In this document: positions 7,457 through 14,155 of the stretch, one piece after another
Numbering within the stretch: the first letter of the stretch is position 1
How the letters are laid out: each line of letters starts with the position of its first letter
NCBI GenBank assembly: GCA_023450745.1
Contig: JAEXGR010000012.1
Span: forward strand, 1 to 17,137
Origin: Synergistota bacterium
GTDB lineage: Bacteria > Synergistota > Synergistia > Synergistales > Synergistaceae
DNA: 17,137 bases
Direction: 5' to 3'
The notes under the pieces: model-generated
What the model was told of the DNA's origin: nothing
The model's database searches: none
Seen by the model: only the letters and a program-made list of their open reading frames with translations
Made by a program: the position numbers and the translations under genes

Positions 7457-7900
7457 ATGAAGGCGCTGTTGCAGAGAGTCTCCTCTTCCAAAGTTTCCGT
7501 AGAGGGCGCCGTCGTAGGCGAAATCGGCCGCGGCATCACGGTGCTGCTCGGCGTCGTGCCCGCGGACACGCAGCGGGATATAGACTGGCTGGCGGAAAAA
7601 ATCGTCAATCTTCGCATCTTTGACGACGAAGATGGTAAAATGAACCTTTCAGTCTCCGATGTAAAGGGCGAGGTCCTGGTGATCTCCCAGTTCACCCTTT
7701 GCGGAGAGTGCAAAAAGGGCCGCCGCCCCTCATGGGCGAAGGCGGCGGCGCCGGAGTTTGCCAACGAGATGTATCTCAGATTTATCGAAGCGGTGAAAAA
7801 AGAGGGAATCCCCGTCGCCCACGGTCAGTTTCAGGCATATATGGCCGTGGATATACAAAACGACGGACCGGTTACCTTGATGATAGATACCAAGGAGTGA
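7457..7900 (+). CDS. dtd: D-aminoacyl-tRNA deacylase
   Basis: Cytoplasmic proofreading enzyme that removes D-amino acids (and glycine mischarged on tRNA-Ala) from tRNA. The 147-residue product is of normal length for the family. It begins MKALLQRVSSSKVSVEG, carries the active-site SQFTL motif at 77-81 followed by KKGRRPSW, and ends with the cross-subunit Gly-Pro motif in NDGPVT (about 135-140). The ribosome site AGGGGG overlaps the stop region of the relA-type gene, so translation is tightly linked. The relA-dtd pairing followed by a metallo-beta-lactamase-fold gene is a widely conserved order. The stretch after SQFTL reads C-G-E-C where many homologues have Y-A-D, giving two closely spaced cysteines not otherwise expected. 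Confidence 0.95.
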   Translation: MKALLQRVSSSKVSVEGAVVGEIGRGITVLLGVVPADTQRDIDWLAEKIVNLRIFDDEDGKMNLSVSDVKGEVLVISQFTLCGECKKGRRPSWAKAAAPEFANEMYLRFIEAVKKEGIPVAHGQFQAYMAVDIQNDGPVTLMIDTKE

Positions 7901-7905
7901 ACTGT

Positions 7906-8535
7906 ATGAATATTAAAAGATTTCCCCTGGGAATGTTATGGACGAACTGTTACCTGATCTGGGACGAGGCCGGAGACGGTTTCGTCGTCGACCCTGGCGG
8001 CCCTGCGAAAGAGGTGGAGGATTTTATCCGCAGCCACGACATCAGAGTGCACTGGATAATCCTCACCCACGGACACAGCGACCATATCGGCGGCATCTCC
8101 GACCTGCGCAACCTCTCGGAGAACGGCGTGGCGATTCACAGCGAGGACGCCGAGTGTCTGACGAGCGCGAGCAAAAACCTCTCGACCTATATGGGCGAAA
8201 CGGTGGAACTTCCCTCCGCGGAGAAGCTTCTTAAAGAAGGCGACCGGCTGAAGGTCGGCAAGATGACGCTCGACGTGATCCATACGCCGGGGCATACGCT
8301 GGGAGGAATATGCATCGTCGTCACCGACGGCGACGAACAGATACTGATATCCGGCGACACGCTCTTTGCGCGCTCGATAGGCAGAAGCGACCTCCCCGGA
8401 GGCGATGAGGACGTTCTCATCGAATCGCTTAAAAAGCTGGACGGACTGCCCGATAAGCTGAGAGTATTCCCCGGGCACGGTCCGGAAACGACCATCGGGG
8501 CGGAGAAACAGTATAATCCCTACTGGCCCAGATAG
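7906..8535 (+). CDS. Metallo-beta-lactamase-fold hydrolase, glyoxalase-II-like
   Basis: Probable cytoplasmic binuclear zinc hydrolase of the glyoxalase II-like branch (the YcbL/GloB-like small hydrolases). The substrate cannot be told from sequence; a hydroxyacyl-thioester is possible. From ATG 7906 the product is 209 residues with the full ligand set: THGHSDH (H55, H57, D59, H60), HTPGHT (H130), SGDTLF (D151) and PGHGPET (H191), ending in NPYWPR as typical homologues do. The reading frame stays open into dtd, but AAGGAG at 7892-7897, eight bases before ATG 7906, fixes the start. The gap after dtd is five bases. It sits in the conserved relA-dtd-hydrolase order, so it is part of the same transcript; no functional link to ppGpp is shown. 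Confidence 0.9.
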   Translation: MNIKRFPLGMLWTNCYLIWDEAGDGFVVDPGGPAKEVEDFIRSHDIRVHWIILTHGHSDHIGGISDLRNLSENGVAIHSEDAECLTSASKNLSTYMGETVELPSAEKLLKEGDRLKVGKMTLDVIHTPGHTLGGICIVVTDGDEQILISGDTLFARSIGRSDLPGGDEDVLIESLKKLDGLPDKLRVFPGHGPETTIGAEKQYNPYWPR

Positions 8536-8543
8536 GTCCGGCG

Positions 8544-9278
8544 ATGGATTTCTCGCAACTTCCGCATTGCGAACGGCCGCGGGAAAAACTCATCAAATAC
8601 GGACCTGAATCGCTCACGATCGCCGAGCTTCTCGCCATCCTTTTGAGGACGGGCAGAAAGGGCGAGGACGTGGCGGCGCTTTCGCTGGGACTGCTGCGCC
8701 GCATGGGCGGCCTGGAGGGATTGGCGCGGGCCTCCACCGCGGAGCTGATGCAGGAAAAGGGGCTGAAAGAGGCGAAAGCCGCCTCACTCGCGGCAGCTCT
8801 TGAGCTGGGCAAACGCATGGTGCTCATGAAGAGCGCGGAAAGCGCGGACTGGCGCGGCGTCCTGCTCTCTAAGGCCTTTGACACGAAGTATATGGAGCGG
8901 GAATCTATCTTCGCGCTCTTTCTCAACGCCAGGGACCGGGTGATCGGGGAATCGGAGCTCTCCTTTGGCGGCATCTCGGGCGCTTATCTGGACATGCCGG
9001 TCTTTTTTCGGCAGGCGGTGAGGGTTTCGGCGGCGAAGGTCGTCATCCTGCATAACCATCCGGACGGCTGCCAAAGGCCGAGCCGTGAAGACGTTGGTCT
9101 TACGGAGTTTATGGAACAGGGGCTGCGTTTTCTGGGAATGCAGCTCAAGGGACACTATATCGCCGCGGACGGCGAACTCTTCCCCGTAAAGGGGGAGCCT
9201 TTGCCGGTCAACAGCTTGGGGGCGGCGGGCGAAATATACGGAATCAACCAGAAAAAGTCAATTGAAAGCGGGGGCTAG
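8544..9278 (+). CDS. radC: RadC-family JAMM/MPN-domain protein
   Basis: RadC proteins were named for DNA repair, but their biochemical role remains unsettled. The 244-residue product has an N-terminal helix-hairpin-helix-type region (about 1-95, including RPREKLIKYGPESLTIAELL) and a C-terminal JAMM/MPN metalloprotease-like domain. The zinc motif is intact: HNH (170-172), then S180 and D183, giving H-x-H-x7-S-x2-D. An upstream acidic patch, GESELSFGG (about 135-143), matches the place of the conserved Glu. The usual D-H-x-I motif near the end reads G-H-Y-I-A, and the HNHP motif continues as DG where SG is common. The start is ATG 8544, eight bases after the hydrolase, with only a weak ribosome site. 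mreB begins two bases after its stop; radC directly before mreB is a common order in Firmicutes and relatives. Confidence 0.93.
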   Translation: MDFSQLPHCERPREKLIKYGPESLTIAELLAILLRTGRKGEDVAALSLGLLRRMGGLEGLARASTAELMQEKGLKEAKAASLAAALELGKRMVLMKSAESADWRGVLLSKAFDTKYMERESIFALFLNARDRVIGESELSFGGISGAYLDMPVFFRQAVRVSAAKVVILHNHPDGCQRPSREDVGLTEFMEQGLRFLGMQLKGHYIAADGELFPVKGEPLPVNSLGAAGEIYGINQKKSIESGG

Positions 9279-9280
9279 TT

Positions 9281-10336
9281 TTGTTCAGTTTCAGACCCAA
9301 CCTCTTTAACCACGAGATAGGTATAGATATTGGAACGGTAAATACGGTCATCTATGTTAAATCAAAGGGCGTCGTCATCAACGAACCCTCCGTCATCGCG
9401 GTGCGCAACTTAGGACGCAAGGGACAAAAGGAGATCATCGCCTTCGGCGCCGCCGCGAAAAAGATGGTGGGACGCACGCCGCAGGGAATCACGACGGTGC
9501 GGCCCCTTTCGCACGGCGTTATCGCCGACTTTGAGATGACGCAGCATATGATTCGCCATTACATGGCGCAGGCTACGGCCTCGGGCGGCATCTTCTCTCA
9601 TCCGCGCGTCGCCGTCTGCGTGCCCGCGAGCGTCACCGAGGTGGAAAAGCGCGCCGTCGTCGAGGTGACCTTAGCCGCGGGGGCCAAAGAGGCCTTCGTC
9701 GTGGAGGAGCCGCTCGCCGCGGCGGTGGGCATCGGATTGCCGATCGACGAAGCGCAGGGCAACATGGTCGTCAACATGGGCGGCGGCACCTGCGAGGTGG
9801 CGGTGCTCTCCCTCGGAGGGATTGTCATCAATCAGTCCGTCCGGGTGGCGGGCGACGCTCTCGACGAGGCGATCATTTCGATGCTGCGTCAGAATTACAC
9901 CCTCGCTATCGGCGAGAGCACGGCGGAGGAGATAAAGATCGCAATCGGCTCCGTGATTCCGCTGGAGCAGGAGCTCAAGATGGACGTCAAGGGGCGCGAC
10001 CTTGTGGACGGGCTGCCGAAGGTGGTAAGCATCCGCTCGGAAGAGGTCCGCGAGGCGATAGAGCCGATCGTAATGCAGATAGAGGACACGATTCGCTCGA
10101 CCATCGAGCGGACGCCGCCGGAGCTTGTGCGCGATATCGTCGATCAGGGAATCGTCCTCTCCGGCGGTACGGCCAATCTTCGCGGGCTCAACATCCGCTT
10201 TGCCGACGCCCTGAACGTTCCAATCCACATCGCGGAACAGCCCGTCTTCTCCGTGGCCTTGGGTCTCGGCAAGATACTTGAGATGCCGCAGGATAAAAAC
10301 AGGCTCTCTATCACCGTCGAGAAACAGGGCGTTTAA
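9281..10336 (+). CDS. mreB: MreB, actin-like cell-shape protein
   Basis: MreB forms membrane-bound filaments that guide side-wall peptidoglycan synthesis in rods. The 351-residue product matches the family end to end. It has phosphate-1 loop IDIGTVNTVIY (15-25), GRTPQGI and RPLSHGVIADFE, the catalytic-Glu region VEEPLAAAVG (141-150) and phosphate-2 loop near 165-172. The nucleotide-binding segment is LSGGTANLRG (293-302). Two core positions differ from the usual pattern. The phosphate-2 loop reads VVNMGGGTCEV, with Asn165 where Asp is almost always found, and the adenosine segment has SGGT where TGGG is typical. The start is TTG 9281, with GCGGGGG at 9269-9274 as the ribosome site. It is the first gene of the mreB-mreC-mreD-mrdA series. 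It is surely MreB-like; full ATPase activity is uncertain because of N165. Confidence 0.93.
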   Translation: MFSFRPNLFNHEIGIDIGTVNTVIYVKSKGVVINEPSVIAVRNLGRKGQKEIIAFGAAAKKMVGRTPQGITTVRPLSHGVIADFEMTQHMIRHYMAQATASGGIFSHPRVAVCVPASVTEVEKRAVVEVTLAAGAKEAFVVEEPLAAAVGIGLPIDEAQGNMVVNMGGGTCEVAVLSLGGIVINQSVRVAGDALDEAIISMLRQNYTLAIGESTAEEIKIAIGSVIPLEQELKMDVKGRDLVDGLPKVVSIRSEEVREAIEPIVMQIEDTIRSTIERTPPELVRDIVDQGIVLSGGTANLRGLNIRFADALNVPIHIAEQPVFSVALGLGKILEMPQDKNRLSITVEKQGV

Positions 10337-10352
10337 GGGACGGAATCAATCG

Positions 10353-11138
10353 ATGCAGCTTCTTGGCAGGGAAAGCCGTCCATGGCTGAGCGGAGTCGTA
10401 TCCGTTCTCGCCGGGGTGGGGGTCCTGCTTTTTATGACCGCGGCGCCGGCTGCGAAATATATGGCCGTCGAATGGGTGAACGCGGCTCTCACTTACCCCG
10501 AGAAGCCGGTACTCTACGTGCGCAATCTCGTCAAGCTCAGCGGGAACTGGGTGCTTGAACGGGCGAGCCTCAACGAGCGCGTCGAACGCCTCGAGCTTAA
10601 AAACCAGGCGCTGGCGGAAGCTCTTCAGCGCGCGGGGATCAAAGAGCCCGCGCCGAAAGAGGCCTACGTCCGCGCCGTCGTCACCTTGCGCTATCCCCAG
10701 GATTGGTGGCAGGAGTTCCGCATCGATAAAGGGGCGCGCAGCGGCGTGCTGGAAAAGGCCGCCGTCACCTCCGACGGCTATCTCGTCGGGCGCGTCACGC
10801 GGGTCGGCGAGAGCTATGCCTGGGTCGAGCTCATCACCTCCTCTTCCTTTCTGCTCGCGGCGGCTGTGGATCAGACCCGCGACCTTGGCGTCGTCAACGG
10901 AGACGACTTCGGCCACCTCAAACTGCTTTATATACCGGAGGAGCGCAAGCTGAAGCGGGGCATGACGATCTCGACCTCGCTGATGAGCGACCTCATTCCC
11001 CCCGGTCTGCCGATCGGGACGATAATTGACATTGACGAAAACAAAGAGGGCTATACAGAGATGAAACTCAGCGCCGGCGCGCATCTCACGCAGCTGTACA
11101 ACGTCGAGGTCTTCACGGGGCGGGGGGCGGCGAAATGA
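10353..11138 (+). CDS. mreC: MreC, rod-shape-determining protein
   Basis: Bitopic membrane protein that links MreB inside to the PBP2-RodA synthase and activates PBP2. From ATG 10353 the product is 261 residues. It has a short cytoplasmic start, a transmembrane anchor at about 12-31 (LSGVVSVLAGVGVLLFM), a coiled coil at about 64-92 (ERASLNERVERLELKNQALAEA by register), and a beta-rich extracytoplasmic domain to the end. That domain includes WWQEFRIDKGARSGV and GYLVGRVTRVGESYAWVELIT, both typical of MreC. The frame stays open back into mreB (ATG 10278), but those added residues are mreB-coding in another frame and lack the family pattern, so 10353 is preferred. AAGGGA at 10335-10340 is a rather distant ribosome site. 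The stop overlaps mreD by ATGA. Confidence 0.92.
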   Translation: MQLLGRESRPWLSGVVSVLAGVGVLLFMTAAPAAKYMAVEWVNAALTYPEKPVLYVRNLVKLSGNWVLERASLNERVERLELKNQALAEALQRAGIKEPAPKEAYVRAVVTLRYPQDWWQEFRIDKGARSGVLEKAAVTSDGYLVGRVTRVGESYAWVELITSSSFLLAAAVDQTRDLGVVNGDDFGHLKLLYIPEERKLKRGMTISTSLMSDLIPPGLPIGTIIDIDENKEGYTEMKLSAGAHLTQLYNVEVFTGRGAAK

Positions 11139-11602
11139 CGCTGCTGCTCGTCGTCTGGCTCTTACAGGATTTCGCGCAGCTGCTGCTGATGGGCATCTGC
11201 ATGGTGCCCGACGCCTTTTTGCTGACGGCGCTGCTGATGGCCCTGCTGCCGAATACCGCGAGGGAACGGCAGGTGAAACTGGTCTGGGCCGCCTTTATCG
11301 GCGGTCTGATATGGGACCTGCGCTGGACCAATCTGCCGGGGCTCACCGCGGCAATCGGCGGCGGCGTCATCGGTCTCGCCTGCTTTCTCTGGCAGAAGAC
11401 GCCGGTTCAGGGCCGTACCTATATCACCTTCACGATCATGTCCGCGGGCTGCGAGCTGCTCTACGCGGGGATACACTTCTTCTTCTGGACCATCCCAAGC
11501 CAGACGGCGATGCGCCAGTTCATCGTCCAGCAGCTGATGGCGGTGCCGGTGATCGTATTTTTCTCGTGGCTCTTCTGGAAGGTATCCAACCGGAATGGTT
11601 AG
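11135..11602 (+). CDS. mreD: MreD, rod-shape-determining membrane protein
   Basis: Small multi-pass membrane protein of the elongasome. The 155-residue product is almost wholly hydrophobic, with about five predicted helices; FIGGLIWDLRWTNLPGLTA (about 54-72) matches the family's G-L-x-x-D...G signature. MreD is poorly conserved, so the call rests on hydropathy, size and position between mreC and mrdA. The ATG lies in an ATGA overlap with the mreC stop, which implies translational coupling. The end overlaps the mrdA start by eight bases. A strong internal GC bias like that of its neighbours gives no sign of transfer. Confidence 0.88.
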   Translation: MTLLLVVWLLQDFAQLLLMGICMVPDAFLLTALLMALLPNTARERQVKLVWAAFIGGLIWDLRWTNLPGLTAAIGGGVIGLACFLWQKTPVQGRTYITFTIMSAGCELLYAGIHFFFWTIPSQTAMRQFIVQQLMAVPVIVFFSWLFWKVSNRNG

Positions 11603-13391
11603 TTCGCAGTATTCAAAGTTTGACATCATGCGCCGCATGCGCTTTTTGCAGGCGGCGGTCTTCGTATCATTCATGCTGCTCGTCGCGGGGCTCTTTTTCT
11701 TTCAGGTGGTGCAGGGCGACACCTACGTCAAGCTTGCCTCCCAGAACCGGCTGCGCATCCTGCGCATCCTGCCGCCGCGCGGCAGCATCGTCGATATCAA
11801 CGGCGCGCCGCTCGCGGTCAACGTGCGGACCTTCAACATCAACGGCTATCCGATAGACCTCCAGCGGGAAGAGAACGTAAAGTCGGTGACGGCCCTTCTG
11901 GTGCGCAACGGCATCCCGATGACGGAAGAAAAATTCCGGGAGCTGGTCGCGAAGCAGTACTCCGCCCCTTACCGCGCGATAACCGTCGCCACGAATCTCA
12001 CCTTCGCGCAGGTCGCGGAGATGATCATGGACCGGGACTTCAAGAAGGTGCTCTTTTTGACGCCCGTCTGGCGGCGCACCTATCCCGCTGCGCAGTATGC
12101 CGCGCACATCGTCGGCTATGTCGCGGAGATCACCAAGGAGGAGCTTCAGGAGAAGGACGCCGAGATCTACCGCGGCGGCGACATGATCGGCAAAAACGGG
12201 ATCGAGGGCGAATATGAGGATATCCTGCGCGGCGCCGCCGGCGAAGAGGTCATCGAGGTCGATTCGCGCGGACGGAAGCTGCGCAACATCAGCTACGTGA
12301 GGTCGACAAAGGGCGGCGACATGACGCTGACGATCGATCTTGCCGCGCAGCGCTACGCGGCGGAACTGATCGGGAAATACCGCGGTACCGTCATCGCGAT
12401 GGATATAAACGACGGCGGCATCCGCTGCCTCTATTCGTCGCCCTCCTATGACCCGAACCCTCTCACCTGGGGCATCACCAACAAGGAGTGGGCCGCGCTC
12501 AACGACCATAACGAGAGGCCGATGATGAACCGCGCGATATCGGGGGCCTATCCCCCCGCCTCGACCTTTAAGATCGTCACCGGCTCGGCGATCCTTGAGA
12601 GCAGGGTCGCCAACAGGAACACGACCGTCAGCTGCCCCGGGTATTTCGAGCTTGGCAACCGGCGTTTCCGCTGCTGGAAGCACAGCGGGCACGGGCGGGA
12701 AAATATCATAAACGCCCTCCGCGATTCGTGTGACGTCTACTTCTACCAGCTGTCGAACCAGATGGGAATCGACCGGCTGATAAATATGGCGGACAAGTTC
12801 GGCGTAGGCCGGAAGACGGGGATCGACCTGACGGGCGAGGCTTCGGGGACGCTGGCCGGCCCGGCGTGGAAAAAACGGCGGATAAAGGAGAACTGGTACG
12901 GCGGCGACACGGTGAACTACTCTATCGGACAGGGCTATGTGCTGATGACGCCGCTCCAGGTATTAAGAGCCTACGCAGCGCTCGCAAATGGTGGTAAACT
13001 TTTAAAGCCGAGACTCAATACCACCGCCGCGGTCGAAAGCGAACCGCTTGAAGTCTCGCCCGAGGTGTTGAAATTGATCCAGCAGGGCATACAGGAGGTC
13101 ACGCGGAGCGGGACGGGAAAGAGGGCCAGCTCTTACGGGGTCCGAGTCGCGGGCAAGACCGGCACGGCGCAGAATTCGCACGGCGACGACCACGCTTGGT
13201 TTGTCGGATACGCTCCCGCGGATAATCCTAAATACGCGGTCGTCGCGATCGCGGAGGCCGGCAAGGGCGGCGCTGCGGTCACCGGCCCGATCGTAGGGAA
13301 GATGCTCAATTTTCTCATAAACGGCAAAAAATATACCGAACCCAAACCGGCGGAAGAGGCAAAGACTCCTGCTGCGCAGACGGGAACATAA
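11595..13391 (+). CDS. mrdA: Penicillin-binding protein 2, elongation transpeptidase
   Basis: Class B penicillin-binding protein that cross-links peptidoglycan along the cell side wall, in partnership with RodA. The 598-residue product has an N-terminal membrane anchor (about 18-38), a dimerisation/pedestal domain starting RILPPRGSIVDINGAPLAVN-like at 57-76, and a transpeptidase domain. The domain has the nucleophile motif S323-T-F-K326, S378-C-D380 as the SxN-type motif and KTG at 521-523 (VAGKTGTAQ). Length is near the family norm of about 600-630. Between the first two motifs lie C347, C360, H366 and C379, which line up with a zinc site described in gammaproteobacterial PBP2 (Asp, Asp, His, Cys there). 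The C-terminal tail is short and Pro/Ala/Lys-rich. The start ATG overlaps the mreD end by eight bases. mrdA next to rodA is usual; here minCDE lies between them. Confidence 0.96.
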   Translation: MVSSQYSKFDIMRRMRFLQAAVFVSFMLLVAGLFFFQVVQGDTYVKLASQNRLRILRILPPRGSIVDINGAPLAVNVRTFNINGYPIDLQREENVKSVTALLVRNGIPMTEEKFRELVAKQYSAPYRAITVATNLTFAQVAEMIMDRDFKKVLFLTPVWRRTYPAAQYAAHIVGYVAEITKEELQEKDAEIYRGGDMIGKNGIEGEYEDILRGAAGEEVIEVDSRGRKLRNISYVRSTKGGDMTLTIDLAAQRYAAELIGKYRGTVIAMDINDGGIRCLYSSPSYDPNPLTWGITNKEWAALNDHNERPMMNRAISGAYPPASTFKIVTGSAILESRVANRNTTVSCPGYFELGNRRFRCWKHSGHGRENIINALRDSCDVYFYQLSNQMGIDRLINMADKFGVGRKTGIDLTGEASGTLAGPAWKKRRIKENWYGGDTVNYSIGQGYVLMTPLQVLRAYAALANGGKLLKPRLNTTAAVESEPLEVSPEVLKLIQQGIQEVTRSGTGKRASSYGVRVAGKTGTAQNSHGDDHAWFVGYAPADNPKYAVVAIAEAGKGGAAVTGPIVGKMLNFLINGKKYTEPKPAEEAKTPAAQTGT

Positions 13392-13398
13392 GGGAGAT

Positions 13399-13458
13399 AT
13401 GGGATTGATGATTTTCTTTATCGAACTTAGTTTGTTTATTAGGGGTGCTGGAAGATGA
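13399..13458 (+). CDS. Possible 17-19-residue leader ORF coupled to minC
   Basis: A tiny frame fills the 63-base gap between mrdA and minC and encodes a hydrophobic peptide (MIFFIELSLFIRGAGR from ATG 13408). An otherwise unassigned AAGGGAG lies at 13390-13396. It is eight bases from an in-frame TTG at 13405 and eleven from ATG 13408. The stop TGA at 13456-13458 overlaps the minC ATG at 13455 as ATGA. That layout would let ribosomes finishing here re-start on minC. minC also has its own AGGGG at 13441-13445, so the peptide may be fortuitous. No family resemblance is seen. Confidence 0.25.
   Translation: MGLMIFFIELSLFIRGAGR
13405..13433 (+). promoter_or_regulatory. Weak candidate promoter before minC
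   Basis: TTGATG at 13405-13410 and TAGTTT at 13428-13433 are spaced 17 bases apart in the most A/T-rich stretch of the mrdA-minC gap. The -35 matches four of six consensus bases and the -10 keeps only the key T-A...T positions. If real, it would give minCDE-rodA a promoter inside the long transcript. The same bases can be read as a short leader ORF, so the A/T richness may have another cause. Confidence 0.25.
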
Positions 13459-14141
13459 TTCAGTTAAAGGGCAGACAGGCGGGGTCTCTAAAATGCGTCG
13501 TTCCCGCCGATATGAGCGAGCGTCAGATGTTCGAGGGTTTTAGTTCGCTGCTTTCCACGGGGAGCCATCTGCTCGCCGGCAGCGAAATAGAGATAGACCT
13601 TCAGACGCGCCGTTTCTCGCCGGCGCTGCTGCTGAAGATTTGGAAAACTTTTATCGAGCCGAGCGGCTGCGCCGTCACTCTCTGGTCGGTCTCCGACCCG
13701 CAGTCCAGGGAATACCTTGAAAGGATGGGGTTCCGGACTTCGGCGGGCGAATACACGGCAGAGCGGCCGGAGAAAAAAGAGGCGCGGCGGGAGGAGGCCG
13801 GCGACGGCATCTATCCTGGCTTCGTCTATTTCGGCACGCTTCGCGGCGGCCAGAACATCGGCCACGCCGGAGACGTGGTGATAATCGGCAACGTAAACCA
13901 GGGGGCTGAGGTCACAGCGAAGGGCAACGTCACGGTGATCGGACGTCTCAACGGTCTTGTGCACGCGGGATGCGGCGGCAGCGACGAGATGACGGTGGTC
14001 ACCCGCTCGCTGGAGGCCGGGCAGGTGCGCATCGGTACAAAGGTAGGTATCATCGACAGGGATTCCCTCTTCTGGGGTAAACCGGTCACGATCAGGATAT
14101 TGGAAAACGAGGTACTGGTGGCTCCATGGCCGGTACTATAA
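13455..14141 (+). CDS. minC: MinC, septum-site-determining FtsZ inhibitor
   Basis: MinC blocks FtsZ ring assembly away from mid-cell and is held at the membrane by MinD. The 228-residue product has a divergent N-terminal domain (about 1-100, the FtsZ-acting part), a short charged linker (about 102-117, E/K/R-rich) and a well-conserved C-terminal beta-helix. The beta-helix is seen in GDVVIIGNVNQGAEVTAKGN and GRLNGLVHAGCGG (139-175). The MinD-contact motif, RSGQ in E. coli, reads RGGQ at 130-133. Length matches the family. The start is ATG 13455 with AGGGG nine bases upstream and an ATGA overlap with a possible leader ORF. minD follows, with its ribosome site directly on the minC stop. Confidence 0.93.
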   Translation: MIQLKGRQAGSLKCVVPADMSERQMFEGFSSLLSTGSHLLAGSEIEIDLQTRRFSPALLLKIWKTFIEPSGCAVTLWSVSDPQSREYLERMGFRTSAGEYTAERPEKKEARREEAGDGIYPGFVYFGTLRGGQNIGHAGDVVIIGNVNQGAEVTAKGNVTVIGRLNGLVHAGCGGSDEMTVVTRSLEAGQVRIGTKVGIIDRDSLFWGKPVTIRILENEVLVAPWPVL

Positions 14142-14155
14142 AGGAGGATGCAGTT

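Noticed and set aside
10278..10352. Upstream extension of mreC into mreB from ATG 10278
   Set aside because: The added 25 residues are basic, without MreC similarity, and come from mreB coding sequence read in another frame.
11667..12692. 341-residue - strand frame opposite mrdA
   Set aside because: Antisense shadow of a clearly coding PBP2 region with no start signal and no recognisable domain.
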